DNA from: Stutzerimonas stutzeri TS44
Lineage (GTDB): Bacteria > Pseudomonadota > Gammaproteobacteria > Pseudomonadales > Pseudomonadaceae
Direction: 5' to 3'
DNA length: 64,000 nt
Assembly (NCBI GenBank): GCA_000263395.1
Contig: AJXE01000001.1
Coordinates: 62,001-126,000 of the forward strand
The notes beneath the pieces are model-generated. The model searched no databases. It was not told the origin of the DNA and was given only the letters and a program-made list of their open reading frames with translations. The stretch's first letter is position 1. Each line of letters opens with the position of its first letter. Below, piece by piece: positions 31,650 through 41,233 of this stretch. The translations under genes and the position numbers were made by a program.

Positions 31650-32801
31650 ATGCACCCGCGCAAGCCGCGTCTTCCCTTCGCCAACGCCTGGTTCTTCCCC
31701 GCCGCCGCGCTGCATGCGGCCCTGCTGCTGCCGGTCTCGGTGCTCGGCCTGCTCGGCCTGATCCCCGCGCTGCCGGGGCTGGTCACGCCCGCCGGGCACG
31801 CCCAGGAAATGCTCTTCGGCTTCGCCCTGGCGGTGATCGCCGGCTACCTGCTCGGCCCGCAACCACGGTGGCTGATCCTCTCGCTGCTCGGCTGCTGGTT
31901 GCTGGCGCGCCTCGGCGCGCTGTTCTGGCCCGGTTCCTGGCTGACGCTCGGCGCCACGCTGCTGTTCGCCGCTGGACTGGCGTGGAAGGTACTGCCGCGC
32001 TTCGTCGGCGCGGCGAAGAAGTGGCGCAACCAGTCCGTTGCACCAGTGGTCGGCGGGCTGGCGCTACTCAGCGCGGTCACCGCGACCGGTCTTGAATACG
32101 GCCTGCTGCGTCTGCTGCAGCACGAGGCGCTGCTGCTGCTAGCCGCCCTGCTGTTCTTCATGGGCGGGCGCGTCATCGCCCCGGCGCTGGCCGGCCATGC
32201 GCAGAATGAAGGGCGCCGGCTGGACGCCCGCGTGCAGCCGCAACTGGAAGGCGCGGTGCTGATCCTGCTGGCGCTGGCCCTGCTGCTGGCGCCGCTGCCC
32301 TGGTTGCTGCTGCAGCGCCTGGCGGCCGCCCTGCTAATCGCCGCCAGCGTGCTCAGCGGGATTCGCCTGCTGCGCTGGCAGCCCTGGCACTGCCGCACCC
32401 GTCCGGACCTGCTGGTGCTGCTGCTCGGTTATGCCTGGCTCGTGCTCGGCCTGCTGCTGCTCGGCCTGAGCGCACTGATCCCGACGCTGCCGGCAACCGC
32501 CACGCTGCATGCGCTGAGCGTCGGCGCGCTGGGCAGCCTGACCTTCGGCGTGATGGGACGTACGCGGCTGGTGCAGCGCTTCCGCGATCCCGAGGCGCGG
32601 CGCTGGATTCACCCGTTCGCGCTGCTGCTCAGCCTGGCCGCGCTGGCACGCATCGTTCCGCCCATGCTGAATCTGCAACCAACGCCCTGGTTGCTGTTGG
32701 CGGCCGGCTGCTGGTCGCTGGCCTATCTGGCGCTGGCGGTACTGCTCTGGCAATGCCGCGATGTCCCTGTCGACCGCCCGCGGGCAACGGCTGATCACTG
32801 A
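31650..32801 (+). CDS. NnrS-family heme/copper membrane protein
   Basis: A 383-residue inner-membrane protein with about 11-12 hydrophobic helices. The start FANAWFFPAAALHAALLLPVSV and the conserved HAQEMLFGFALAVIAGYLL are NnrS hallmarks; His residues that could bind heme or copper are visible. NnrS proteins protect against nitric-oxide or nitrosative stress in denitrifiers. GGAG lies 6 nt before the ATG at 31650. It follows argH by 47 bp, away from any nitric-oxide or denitrification gene in this window. Confidence 0.88.
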   Translation: MHPRKPRLPFANAWFFPAAALHAALLLPVSVLGLLGLIPALPGLVTPAGHAQEMLFGFALAVIAGYLLGPQPRWLILSLLGCWLLARLGALFWPGSWLTLGATLLFAAGLAWKVLPRFVGAAKKWRNQSVAPVVGGLALLSAVTATGLEYGLLRLLQHEALLLLAALLFFMGGRVIAPALAGHAQNEGRRLDARVQPQLEGAVLILLALALLLAPLPWLLLQRLAAALLIAASVLSGIRLLRWQPWHCRTRPDLLVLLLGYAWLVLGLLLLGLSALIPTLPATATLHALSVGALGSLTFGVMGRTRLVQRFRDPEARRWIHPFALLLSLAALARIVPPMLNLQPTPWLLLAAGCWSLAYLALAVLLWQCRDVPVDRPRATADH

Positions 32802-32884
32802 TCGTCGAGGAACTCTCACGCAGCGCGCGTGACGTACAAGCAGTCGACGGCGAATCCGCCATCATCCATTCGCGGAGACATCGC

Positions 32885-33412
32885 ATGGCTAACCTGCGCA
32901 CGCTGCTGTTGAATCAGGACACCCAGGGCGGCGAGCTCTTCGAGTCGCCGCGCGAACGCCTGCTCTTCTACCGCGCCGAAATCCATTTCGAATCCTCGCT
33001 GCTGGCCGAGCGCACCAGCGCCTATCTGACCTCGCAATCGTTTCTGATGATTGCCTTCGCCTCGTCGATGGCCAACAGCAACCCGGACTGGGGCAACCTG
33101 TTCCGCCTGGTGGTGCCGGCCGTGCTGGCGCTGCTCGGGCTGCTGACGTCGCTGCATGCGATGCCCGGCATCCGCTCGAACTTCGAAGTCATCGAGCGCT
33201 GGCACCAGAAGCAGGCCGAGTTGCTGCAGCTGGAGGGGCGCGTCGGCATCCTGCCGAACAACGAATCGGCACTGTTCGGCGAAGGCAACAGCCCCGCAGG
33301 CGGCAAACGCTACAAGCGAACGTTGCTGTTCTCGCTGCGCACGCCGATCATCTTCTCGCTGGTCTGGAGCCTGTTCGGGGTACTCTGCCTGACGCTCAGC
33401 CTGCTGGACTGA
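32885..33412 (+). CDS. Small membrane protein, function unknown
   Basis: A 175-residue protein not recognised by name. Hydrophobic segments at about 45-62, 74-93 and 153-173 suggest three membrane passes. Between them is a polar domain of about 60 residues (FEVIERWHQKQAELLQLEG...). The N-terminal part has the charged helical segment SPRERLLFYRAEIHFESSLL, somewhat reminiscent of small SLATT-type membrane proteins, but this is only an impression. CGGAGACATCGC precedes the ATG. It is in a run of small same-strand genes between nnrS and cyaA. Confidence 0.7.
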   Translation: MANLRTLLLNQDTQGGELFESPRERLLFYRAEIHFESSLLAERTSAYLTSQSFLMIAFASSMANSNPDWGNLFRLVVPAVLALLGLLTSLHAMPGIRSNFEVIERWHQKQAELLQLEGRVGILPNNESALFGEGNSPAGGKRYKRTLLFSLRTPIIFSLVWSLFGVLCLTLSLLD

Positions 33413-33474
33413 AGGCGCCGCTGGCGCCTGGCTCGTTCAGGCGGCGGCGCGCCGCACAATCGAGGAGAAACCGC

Positions 33475-33903
33475 ATGTCCGAGTCCGACCGCCCGCGCTA
33501 TCGCATCAGCGCAGATCGCCAGGCCGCTCATCGGCGGGTACGCTACATCGAAACCAATCAACCGGACGACGGCAGCTGCACGCTGTGCCAGCTGGACACC
33601 GCCAACCCGTCGCCAGCCGAAGAGAACCGCGCAATGTCCAACGACATCGAGCAAGACGACGAAGCCTTCGCCGAGGCCACGCTGATCCAGGCCATCGAGA
33701 ACCAGCTGGAGGCCGGCGAGCCGGCCGTCGCCCAGGCCACGCTGAACAAGCTGACGCTGGTCGGCTACGAGCGCGAGGAAAGCGTGCAGATGATGGCGCT
33801 GGCGCTGGCCCATGAAATCCGCCAGATGCTCGCCGAAGACCGCCCGTTCGACGCCGAGGCCTACGAACGCCTGCTGCGCAACCTGCCGGACATGCCCGAA
33901 TAG
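33475..33903 (+). CDS. Conserved small acidic protein, function unknown
   Basis: A 142-residue soluble protein. The N-terminal 50 residues are polar and contain a CxxC pair (Cys35, Cys38: CTLC). The C-terminal part (about 54-142) is acidic and helical. A strong AGGAGA lies 7 nt before the ATG at 33475, so this start is preferred; an internal ATG at 33634 would give only the helical part (MSNDIEQ...). No known domain was recognised. It lies 62 bp behind the small membrane protein. Confidence 0.7.
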   Translation: MSESDRPRYRISADRQAAHRRVRYIETNQPDDGSCTLCQLDTANPSPAEENRAMSNDIEQDDEAFAEATLIQAIENQLEAGEPAVAQATLNKLTLVGYEREESVQMMALALAHEIRQMLAEDRPFDAEAYERLLRNLPDMPE

Positions 33904-34019
33904 CGCCGCAGGCCCGTCCATCGGGCGGGCCGCCTTCCGGACCTGGATCAAGGCAGCGCCGCCGGCAGCATCTACACTCAGCGGGCAGGGCCATCCGGCC
34001 CACCATTCGAGGAACGAGC

Positions 34020-34265
34020 ATGTCGTACACCCCTGAGCTGGTCGCCGAACTGGAAATCCTTCGTCAGTTCAATCTGGAAAATCTGCAGGAGGGCCTCAAG
34101 GTCCATCACGATGCCAGCCCCGCCGCCATCGCCGCCTTCGCCCGGCTGCACGACAAGGGCCTGATCACCCAGGTCGATGGCGGCTACCTCACCAGCCTCG
34201 GGCGCGATGCCGCCGAACAGGCGCAGACGCTGCTGACCATCCTCTGCGAGACCGCGAGCGCCTGA
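34020..34265 (+). CDS. TIGR02647 family protein, function unknown
   Basis: An 81-residue protein starting MSYTPELVAELEILRQFNLENLQEGLKVHH, which is the TIGR02647 signature. The body resembles a small winged-helix-like domain (AIAAFARLHDKGLITQVDGGYLT), but DNA binding has not been shown. GAGGAACGAGC precedes the ATG. It is upstream of cyaA by 127 bp and follows the 142-residue protein by 116 bp. Confidence 0.8.
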   Translation: MSYTPELVAELEILRQFNLENLQEGLKVHHDASPAAIAAFARLHDKGLITQVDGGYLTSLGRDAAEQAQTLLTILCETASA

Positions 34266-34392
34266 GCCGCACGCCACCTGCCGCGAACCGGACGGGGACG
34301 GCGCCTCGTCCGCCCGGCGGCTGGCCATACGCCAGCATCAAGCCGCGCCGCCCGCGGCCGATGAACAAGGGTCGTCCCATCTGCACAGTGCA

Positions 34393-37236
34393 ATGACCCG
34401 CAACCCGCCCATCCAGCCGATTCTCGAAGAAGGCATCGACCGCAAGGTGCTCGCCACCCTGCGCGCGCGCTTCCTGACCCTGAGCGCGGCGCGCCTGGAG
34501 CGCGCCATGCAGAGCATGTCGACGCGCCAGCAGCCGGTGGCCAAGCTGCTGACCCTGCTGTTTCACGTCAACCATCCGCTGCTGCCCGGCTATGTCTCGG
34601 CCACCACGCCGGCCGGGCTGTCGGGCTTCGAGCCGGATGCCGAATTGCTCGCCGAAGCGCAGCGCCTGACCCGCTCGTTCACCTACAAGCCATTGCGCGG
34701 CCGCCCGGCCCAGCCGATCTGGGGGCTGTACCTGATGGGCAGCCTGGGCACCGTGGCGCAGGAGGAACACAGCGACCTCGACGTCTGGGTCTGCCACGAC
34801 CCGGCACTCGATGCCCAGCAGCTCGACGAGCTGCGGCGCAAATGCGACCTGCTGACAACCTGGGCCGCCAGCCTGGGCAGCGAAGCGCATTTCTTCCTGG
34901 TCGACCCGCAGCGTTTCACTCAGGGACAGCGCGAGGCGCAGCTGACCTCCGATGACTGCGGCACCACTCAGCACTATCTGTTGCTCGATGAGTTCTACCG
35001 CACGGCGATCTGGCTCGGCGGTCGCACGCCAGTCTGGTGGCTGGTGCCGGCCTACGAGGAACACCGCTACCACAGCTATGTGGAAACCCTGCTGGAGCGG
35101 CGTTTCGTCCGTGCCGAGGAGGTGCTCGATCTCGGCCATCTACAGCAGATACCGCCCGGCGAGTTCGTCGGCGCCGGGCTCTGGCAGCTCTACAAGGCCA
35201 TCGAGGCACCCTACAAGTCGCTGTTCAAGCTGCTGCTGGTGGAGGTCTACGCCAGCCAGCATCCGCAGGTGCATTGTCTGGCGCTGGCGTTCAAGCAGGC
35301 GGTCTACGCCGGTCGCCTGCAAATCGAGGAACTCGATCCCTACATCTGCGCCTATCGCGCCATCGAGCAGTACCTGCGCGACCGCGACGCGCCCGAACGC
35401 CTCGAGCTGGCCCGGCGCTGCCTGTACCTGAAGGTCAACCGTCCGCTCAGCCACCCGCCGCGCAACCGCAACAAGAGCTGGCAGCGCGTGCTGCTCGAGC
35501 AGCTGGTGCGCGACTGGCAGTGGGACGAGCGCCTGCTCGCCCGGCTCGACGAGCGCAGCCAGTGGAAGGTGCGCCAGGTGGCGCAGGAACGCCAGGCGCT
35601 GGCCAACGAGCTGGCCCTCGGCTACCGCTTCCTCAGCGAATTCACCCGTCAGCAGCAGGCCGCCAGTTCGGTCAGTCGCCGCGACCTGAGCGTGCTCGGC
35701 CGTCGCCTGTTCGCCACCATCGAGCGCAAGGTCGGCAAGGTCGAGGTGCTCAACATCGGCATCTCGCCGAACATGGCCGAGGACAGCCTGACCCTGGTCC
35801 ACGGCGAGGACGCCGCCGGCGATCTGTGCTGGTCGCTGTTCAGCGGCAGCCTGAACGTCCAGGAGTGGGCGAACTTCGCCCCGCTCAAGCGCACCCGCGA
35901 ACTGCTCCCGCTGCTCGCCTGGGGCCATCGCAACGGCGTGATCGATGCCGGCACCCGCGTCTCGCTGTTCGCCGGCGACAGCGGCCTGAGCGAGCCGGAG
36001 CTGTTCAACCTGCTCGGCGAGCTGCGCCAGGCGCTGCCGCTGCCCCTGCCGCCGGTCGATGCACAGGCCCTGCTCGCCAGCGCGCAGCCGCGCACGGTGC
36101 TGCTGCTGGTCAACCTCGGCCTCGATCCGCTCGACCAGCGTTCGCTGCAGCAGATGCCCGACGACGGCGCGCACAGCGACCCGCTGGGCTACGCCGCGGC
36201 CCGGGAGAATCTGCTGCTGAGCATCGATCAGGTGCAGCTGAGCAGCTGGAACGAGCTGATCGTCAGCCGCTACGAAGGCCCGCGCGCGCTGCCCGACTGC
36301 CTGCGCGATCATCTGCAGAACCTGCCGGCTGGCGTGGTGGAGGGGCTGGCGCAGCTGCAGGTGCGCTGCTTCGCGCGCAATCGCGGGCAGGCCATCGCGC
36401 GGCGCGTCGAGGAGTTGCTGCTGGAGGCACGCCGGCAGCTCGCCCACGTGCACAGCCGCTACCTGCTGCAGGTGCGCCAGCAGTTCCATCTGCTCGAACG
36501 CCTGCCCGACAGCATCCGCGCCACCAGCCTGAACGACCGCAGCGCGCTGCTCGCCCACCTGGGCGAAGCGCATCACGTCTATCGCCCGCTGTTGCTCGAT
36601 CGGCACGCGCTCAAGGGCGACGACCTGCGCCTGATCCTGCCGCTGGCGCGCGCCGATTGCCTGCAACTGTTCTACCGCGTGCGCGGCGAGACGGCGGAGC
36701 TGAGCCTCCTCGACGAGTGCAATGCGCTGTGGTGCCAGCAGCTGCCCGGTCGCGACGAGCAGCAGTTGCTGATGCCGCTGCTGCGCTTCCTGCGCTCGGT
36801 GGGGTATCGGCGCAATGCCCGCCTGTCGCTGCGCGAGGATGACGGCGAGGCAACCCTCGACATTCAGCTCTACCGCCTGCACGGCGAGCCGGGTGAGCCA
36901 TCGGCCGGCGTGGAGCGGCGCCCGCTACCGCAGGGCGGGATGAGTGATGCCTGCTATGAGGTGCAGGCCATCGTCGAGCCTGGCGAAACGCGCTCGCAGG
37001 TGACGCTGTACTGCAATCACCGGGAGTTTTCCGAACTGGAGTACGGCGCCCGGCTATGCATCGCGGTTGCCGAACACATCCTGGCGCAGCGCCGCGACGG
37101 CGAGCGCTACCCCTGTTACATCACCGACCTGGATCTCTCGGGCATGCATGGCAGCGGCCGCAGCCAGACGGTGCAGTTGCTGCGCTACAAGGCGCGGCTC
37201 GAAACCGCGCTGAACGCCGCGCTGGCGCAGCTCTGA
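34393..37236 (+). CDS. cyaA: Class I adenylate cyclase
   Basis: A 947-residue cytosolic protein of the enterobacterial-type class I family (CyaA in P. aeruginosa is about 950). The N-terminal catalytic half has the nucleotidyl-transferase motif GSLGTVAQEEHSDLDVWVCHD (116-136) with Asp128 and Asp130 as metal ligands; the C-terminal half is a large regulatory region. It makes cAMP for Vfr signalling in pseudomonads. The ATG at 34393 is kept since similarity starts shortly after. Its divergent neighbours cyaY and the lptM-lysA-dapF genes follow the same order as in E. coli, except that rnk intervenes. Confidence 0.97.
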   Translation: MTRNPPIQPILEEGIDRKVLATLRARFLTLSAARLERAMQSMSTRQQPVAKLLTLLFHVNHPLLPGYVSATTPAGLSGFEPDAELLAEAQRLTRSFTYKPLRGRPAQPIWGLYLMGSLGTVAQEEHSDLDVWVCHDPALDAQQLDELRRKCDLLTTWAASLGSEAHFFLVDPQRFTQGQREAQLTSDDCGTTQHYLLLDEFYRTAIWLGGRTPVWWLVPAYEEHRYHSYVETLLERRFVRAEEVLDLGHLQQIPPGEFVGAGLWQLYKAIEAPYKSLFKLLLVEVYASQHPQVHCLALAFKQAVYAGRLQIEELDPYICAYRAIEQYLRDRDAPERLELARRCLYLKVNRPLSHPPRNRNKSWQRVLLEQLVRDWQWDERLLARLDERSQWKVRQVAQERQALANELALGYRFLSEFTRQQQAASSVSRRDLSVLGRRLFATIERKVGKVEVLNIGISPNMAEDSLTLVHGEDAAGDLCWSLFSGSLNVQEWANFAPLKRTRELLPLLAWGHRNGVIDAGTRVSLFAGDSGLSEPELFNLLGELRQALPLPLPPVDAQALLASAQPRTVLLLVNLGLDPLDQRSLQQMPDDGAHSDPLGYAAARENLLLSIDQVQLSSWNELIVSRYEGPRALPDCLRDHLQNLPAGVVEGLAQLQVRCFARNRGQAIARRVEELLLEARRQLAHVHSRYLLQVRQQFHLLERLPDSIRATSLNDRSALLAHLGEAHHVYRPLLLDRHALKGDDLRLILPLARADCLQLFYRVRGETAELSLLDECNALWCQQLPGRDEQQLLMPLLRFLRSVGYRRNARLSLREDDGEATLDIQLYRLHGEPGEPSAGVERRPLPQGGMSDACYEVQAIVEPGETRSQVTLYCNHREFSELEYGARLCIAVAEHILAQRRDGERYPCYITDLDLSGMHGSGRSQTVQLLRYKARLETALNAALAQL

Positions 37237-37258
37237 GCGCGCCGCACGGACGCCGGCA

Positions 37259-37666
37259 TCACAGCCCGGTGTCGCCGGCGGCCTCCGGCTGGTATTCGAC
37301 TTCCAGCAGGGTGAGCTTGATGACCTTGCCGCCCGGGGTCGGCCAGTCGATGTACTGGCCGACGCTCATGCCCAGCAGCGCGGTTCCCACCGGCGCCAGC
37401 ACCGACACGGTGCCCGGCTTGCCGGCGTCCTGCGGATAGACCAGGGTCAGGTGGTAGTCCTTGCCGCTGCCTTCCTCGCGGCAATGCACGCGCGAGTTCA
37501 TGGTCACGACGCCAGCCGGCATTTCGTCGCGCGAGACGACCTTCGCCCGCGACAATTCCTGCTCCAGCGCCTCGGCAGCCGGGCCGTATTCGTCCAGGCT
37601 GTCGAGCAGCCGTTCGAGCCGCTGCAGATCGAGTTGGGTAAGGATGATCGACGGTGCACTGGTCAT
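37259..37666 (-). CDS. rnk: Nucleoside diphosphate kinase regulator
   Basis: A 135-residue GreA/GreB-like protein that binds RNA polymerase without the long coiled coil of Gre factors. It starts MTSAPSIILTQLDLQRLERLLDS and has the C-terminal domain LVYPQDAGKPGTVSVLAPVGTALLGMSVGQ typical of Rnk. In P. aeruginosa Rnk is linked to Ndk and alginate regulation. The ATG at 37666 is where similarity begins. It converges with cyaA by 22 bp. Confidence 0.95.
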   Translation of the reverse strand: MTSAPSIILTQLDLQRLERLLDSLDEYGPAAEALEQELSRAKVVSRDEMPAGVVTMNSRVHCREEGSGKDYHLTLVYPQDAGKPGTVSVLAPVGTALLGMSVGQYIDWPTPGGKVIKLTLLEVEYQPEAAGDTGL

Positions 37667-37708
37667 GGTGTTCTGGCTCGCTCCTGTGAAATCCAAACGC
37701 AAAAAAAG

Positions 37709-37736
37709 CAAAACCCCGCCCGAAGGCGGGGTTTTG
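37709..37736 (-). terminator. Intrinsic terminator of cyaY
   Basis: CAAAACCCCGCC and GGCGGGGTTTTG form a 12-bp stem with a 4-nt loop. On the minus strand it is followed by CTTTTTTTG, 62 bp behind the cyaY stop and just upstream of rnk. Confidence 0.85.
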
Positions 37737-37798
37737 TGACCTGCGGCCGACCGTATCACAGCCGCTCGAATTAGCAAAGAGAGCCGCGTACAGCCCGC

Positions 37799-38131
37799 TC
37801 AGAGTTCCGCGAAGACCAGCGCCTCGCCGCCCTGCTCCTGGGTGACGCGCGCCAGCAGCTCGCCCAGGCGCTCCTCGCTGCTGTCGCAGATCCACAGCGC
37901 GGCGGCCTCGTCGTAGTCGAAGTGGAAACCACCGGAACGCGCCGCGACCCACAGCTGACGCAGCGCCGGCTGACGACTGAGGATCAGTTGGCTGCCGTTG
38001 GCGAAACGCACGGTCAACACGCCGCCGGAGTTCTCCAGATCGACATCCAGGGCGCTGTCGTCGAACGCATCCTCCACGCCTTCCTGGGTGGCGTCGACGA
38101 GATCGTGGTAGCGGGCTTCGCTCAGGCTCAT
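37799..38131 (-). CDS. cyaY: Frataxin homologue CyaY
   Basis: A 110-residue iron-binding protein that modulates Fe-S cluster assembly on IscS. The acidic ridge is in the N-terminal helix (DATQEGVEDAFDDSALDVDLENSG) and the sheet ends with WVAARSGGFHFDYDEAAALWIC. The ATG at 38131 gives the family size; the open frame continuing to 39835 is antisense of lysA. It is divergent from lptM, as in E. coli. Confidence 0.97.
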   Translation of the reverse strand: MSLSEARYHDLVDATQEGVEDAFDDSALDVDLENSGGVLTVRFANGSQLILSRQPALRQLWVAARSGGFHFDYDEAAALWICDSSEERLGELLARVTQEQGGEALVFAEL

Positions 38132-38298
38132 GCAGGGGTCCTCAAGGTGGCGCGCGACCGGTGGTCGCATCGAGGGCGCGAGCTTAGCAGGCCCGCCGCA
38201 ACCCAGGCGAGCCGGCGCCGCGGCCGTGGCTGCTCGATAGGCAATCCGCCGGGTGCTGGGTATACTCCGGCCATTCGATTTTTCAAGGATTGTCCCCC

Positions 38299-38439
38299 AT
38301 GAAGCGTCTGCTGCTTCCCCTTGTCGCGCTCGCCGTTCTGGCCTCCATTCTTGGCGGCTGCGGCCAGAAAGGCCCGCTGTATCTGCCCGACGACGAGGCA
38401 ACCGCCAAAGAACGTTCCAAAGACCGTTTCGAATTCTAA
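38299..38439 (+). CDS. lptM: LptM-type lipoprotein
   Basis: A 46-residue lipoprotein precursor, too short for many gene callers. [21 protein letters not shown] is a signal peptide with lipobox LGGC (lipidated Cys21); the mature start [10 protein letters not shown] is the hallmark of LptM/YifL, the factor that assists LptD maturation in the outer membrane. A TATACT box lies at 38261-38266. It is followed after 13 bp by lysA with AAGGAGG directly before the ATG. Confidence 0.92.
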   Translation: MKRLLLPLVALAVLASILGGCGQKGPLYLPDDEATAKERSKDRFEF

Positions 38440-38452
38440 AGGAGGCTGAATC

Positions 38453-39700
38453 ATGGAGGCCTTCTCGTACCGCGACGGTCAACTCTTCGCGGAGGGCGTG
38501 GCGCTGTCCGCTCTCGCGCAACGCTTCGGCACGCCGACCTACGTTTATTCGCGCGCCCACATCGAGGCCCAGTACCGGGCCTATGCCGATGCGCTGGAAG
38601 GCATGCCGCATCTGGTCTGCTTCGCCGTCAAAGCCAACTCCAACCTGGGCGTGCTGAACGTGCTGGCACGCCTCGGCGCGGGCTTCGACATCGTCTCGCG
38701 CGGCGAACTGGAGCGAGTACTGGCCGCCGGTGGCCAGCCGGACCGTATCGTCTTCTCCGGCGTCGGCAAGACCCGCGAGGACATGCGCCGCGCGCTGGAA
38801 GTCGGCGTGCACTGCTTCAACGTCGAATCCACCGACGAGCTGGAGCGCCTGCAGCAGGTCGCCGCCGAGCTGGGCGTCAAGGCGCCGGTATCGCTGCGGG
38901 TCAACCCGGACGTCGATGCCGGCACCCACCCGTACATCTCCACCGGGCTTAAAGAGAACAAGTTCGGCATCGCCATCGCCGATGCCGAGGCGGTCTATGC
39001 CCGCGCCGCCGAGCTGGCGAACCTGCAGGTAGTCGGCGTCGACTGCCATATCGGCTCGCAGCTGACCAGCCTGCCGCCCTTCCTCGACGCGCTCGACCGC
39101 CTGCTGGCGCTGGTCGACCGCCTGGCCGCACGCGGCATCCACATCCGTCACCTGGACCTGGGCGGCGGCCTCGGCGTGCGCTACCGCGACGAGCAGCCGC
39201 CACTGGCCGGCGACTACATCCAGGCCGTGCGCCAGCGCATCGAAGGCCGCGGGCTGGCGCTGGTGTTCGAGCCGGGCCGCTCGATCGTCGCCAACGCCGG
39301 CGTGCTGCTGACCCGCGTGGAATACCTCAAGCACACCGCGCACAAGGATTTCGCCATCGTCGACGCGGCGATGAACGACCTGATCCGCCCGGCGCTGTAC
39401 CAGGCCTGGATGAACGTCATCGCGGTGCAGCCACGCGAGGGCGAGGGTCGCCGCTATGACATCGTCGGGCCGATCTGCGAGACCGGCGACTTCCTCGCCA
39501 AGGACCGTACCCTGGAGCTGGCCGAGGGCGACCTGCTGGCCGTCTGCTCGGCCGGTGCCTACGGGTTCGTCATGAGTTCCAACTACAACACCCGCGGCCG
39601 CGCCGCCGAGGTGCTGGTGGATGGCGCCGAGGCCTTCGAAGTACGCCGTCGCGAAAGCGTGCAGGAACTCTACGCCGGCGAAAGCCTGCTGCCCCGTTGA
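38453..39700 (+). CDS. lysA: Diaminopimelate decarboxylase
   Basis: A 415-residue PLP enzyme making lysine from meso-diaminopimelate. Pyridoxal lysine is Lys60 ([10 protein letters not shown]); the active site also includes [26 protein letters not shown] and CSAGAYG. A strong AAGGAGG ribosome site overlaps the lptM stop. It is coupled in an operon with dapF, which makes its substrate meso-DAP. Confidence 0.98.
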   Translation: MEAFSYRDGQLFAEGVALSALAQRFGTPTYVYSRAHIEAQYRAYADALEGMPHLVCFAVKANSNLGVLNVLARLGAGFDIVSRGELERVLAAGGQPDRIVFSGVGKTREDMRRALEVGVHCFNVESTDELERLQQVAAELGVKAPVSLRVNPDVDAGTHPYISTGLKENKFGIAIADAEAVYARAAELANLQVVGVDCHIGSQLTSLPPFLDALDRLLALVDRLAARGIHIRHLDLGGGLGVRYRDEQPPLAGDYIQAVRQRIEGRGLALVFEPGRSIVANAGVLLTRVEYLKHTAHKDFAIVDAAMNDLIRPALYQAWMNVIAVQPREGEGRRYDIVGPICETGDFLAKDRTLELAEGDLLAVCSAGAYGFVMSSNYNTRGRAAEVLVDGAEAFEVRRRESVQELYAGESLLPR

Positions 39701-39710
39701 GGCCGACCCG

Positions 39711-40541
39711 ATGCTTTTGCGCTTTACCAAGATGCACGGGCTGGGCAACGACTTCATGGTCATCGACCTGGTCAGCCAGCACGCGCACATCCAGCCCAAG
39801 CACGCCAGGCAGTGGGGCGACCGCCACACCGGCATCGGCTTCGACCAGCTGCTGATCGTCGAGCCGCCGCAGAACCCGGACGTCGACTTCCGCTACCGCA
39901 TCTTCAATTCCGACGGTTCGGAAGTGGAGCAGTGCGGCAACGGCGCGCGCTGCTTCGCCCGCTTCGTGGTCGACAAGCGCCTGACCGCCAAGCGCAGGAT
40001 CAAGGTCGAAACCAGGGGCGGCATCATCGAGCTGGACATCCGCGCCGACGGGCAGATCCGCGTCGACATGGGGCCGCCCCGCCTGACACCGACGGACATC
40101 CCGTTCCAGGCCGACGCCGAGGCACTGAGCTATCCACTGGACGTCGCCGGCCAGCGCGTCGAGCTCGCCGCCGTGTCGATGGGCAATCCGCATGCGGTGC
40201 TGCGCGTCGACAGCGTCGACACTGCGCCGGTGCACGAGCTGGGGCCGCAGATCGAACACCACCCGCGCTTCCCGCAGCGGGTCAACGTCGGCTTCCTGCA
40301 GGTGGTCGACCGTGACCATGCGCGCCTGCGCGTGTGGGAACGCGGAGCCGGCGAGACCCAGGCCTGCGGCACCGGTGCCTGTGCCGCGGCGGTCGCGGCG
40401 ATCCGTCAGGGCTGGATGGATTCGCCGGTGCAGATCGACCTGCCCGGCGGCCGTCTGTCCATTGAATGGGCAGGTCCCGGCCAGCCGGTTATGATGACCG
40501 GCCCCGCCGTTCGCGTTTTCGAAGGACAGGTCCGCCTATGA
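39711..40541 (+). CDS. dapF: Diaminopimelate epimerase
   Basis: A 276-residue cofactor-independent epimerase that converts LL- to meso-diaminopimelate. Catalytic cysteines are Cys75 (EQCGNGARC) and the Cys of [15 protein letters not shown] starts the substrate site. The ATG at 39711, 10 bp after lysA, fits the family; the frame is open upstream by 30 codons only as antisense. Its last codon overlaps the DUF484 ATG (ATGA). Confidence 0.98.
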   Translation: MLLRFTKMHGLGNDFMVIDLVSQHAHIQPKHARQWGDRHTGIGFDQLLIVEPPQNPDVDFRYRIFNSDGSEVEQCGNGARCFARFVVDKRLTAKRRIKVETRGGIIELDIRADGQIRVDMGPPRLTPTDIPFQADAEALSYPLDVAGQRVELAAVSMGNPHAVLRVDSVDTAPVHELGPQIEHHPRFPQRVNVGFLQVVDRDHARLRVWERGAGETQACGTGACAAAVAAIRQGWMDSPVQIDLPGGRLSIEWAGPGQPVMMTGPAVRVFEGQVRL

Positions 40542-41233
40542 CCGAGCAGACCCCGGCCACCGCGCCGCTGCCCGACGCCGAAGCCGTCGCCGCCTACCTG
40601 CGTGCTCATCCGGAATTCTTCGTCGACCACGACGAGTTGCTCACCGAACTGCGCCTGCCACACCAGCCCGGCGCGGCCGTGTCGCTGGTCGAGCGTCAGG
40701 TCAAGCTGCTGCGCGAGCGCAACATCGAGATGCGCCATCGCCTGTCGCAGCTGATGGATGTCGCCCGCGACAACGACCGGCTGTTCGACAAGACCCGTCG
40801 GCTGGTGCTCGACCTGCTCGACGCCGGCAGCCTGGAAGAGGTGGTCAGCGCGGTCGAGGACAGCCTGCGCCATGAGTTCCAGGTGCCCTACGTCAGCCTG
40901 ATCCTGTTCAGCGACGCCGCGCTACCGGTGGGGCGCTGCGTCAGCCCGGCCGAAGCCCAGCAGAACATCGGCGGCCTGCTCGCCGGCGGCAAGACCATCT
41001 GCGGCGCGTTGCGCCAGCATGAACTGGCCTTCCTGTTCGGCGAGGAACATAGCGCCAGTGTCGGTTCGGCCGCGGTGGTCATGCTCGATCAGCAACTCGG
41101 CGCGCTGGCGATCGGCAGTCCCGATCCGCAGCACTACAAGAGTTCGCTCGGCACGCTGTTCCTCGGTTACATCGCCGAAGTGCTGGCGCGGGTATTGCCG
41201 CGCTTCGCCGTGCCGCTGCGCTCGGTGCGCTAA
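40538..41233 (+). CDS. DUF484 (GAF-like) protein
   Basis: A 231-residue soluble protein. It starts with the conserved [22 protein letters not shown] segment and an N-terminal coiled coil, followed by a GAF-like fold (YVSLILFSD, then [20 protein letters not shown]). The same gene (yigA) lies between dapF and xerC in E. coli and other gammaproteobacteria. Its biochemical role is unknown. The stop is directly followed by the palindromic repeat copy 3. Confidence 0.9.
   Translation: MTEQTPATAPLPDAEAVAAYLRAHPEFFVDHDELLTELRLPHQPGAAVSLVERQVKLLRERNIEMRHRLSQLMDVARDNDRLFDKTRRLVLDLLDAGSLEEVVSAVEDSLRHEFQVPYVSLILFSDAALPVGRCVSPAEAQQNIGGLLAGGKTICGALRQHELAFLFGEEHSASVGSAAVVMLDQQLGALAIGSPDPQHYKSSLGTLFLGYIAEVLARVLPRFAVPLRSVR

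Noticed and set aside
33634-33903. Shorter start (ATG 33634) for the CxxC small protein
   Set aside because: The ATG at 33475 has a much better AGGAGA site 7 nt upstream; the shorter form is kept only as an alternative.
37799-39835. A 678-codon open frame continuing upstream of cyaY
   Set aside because: Only the last 110 codons match frataxin. The rest is antisense to lysA and lptM.
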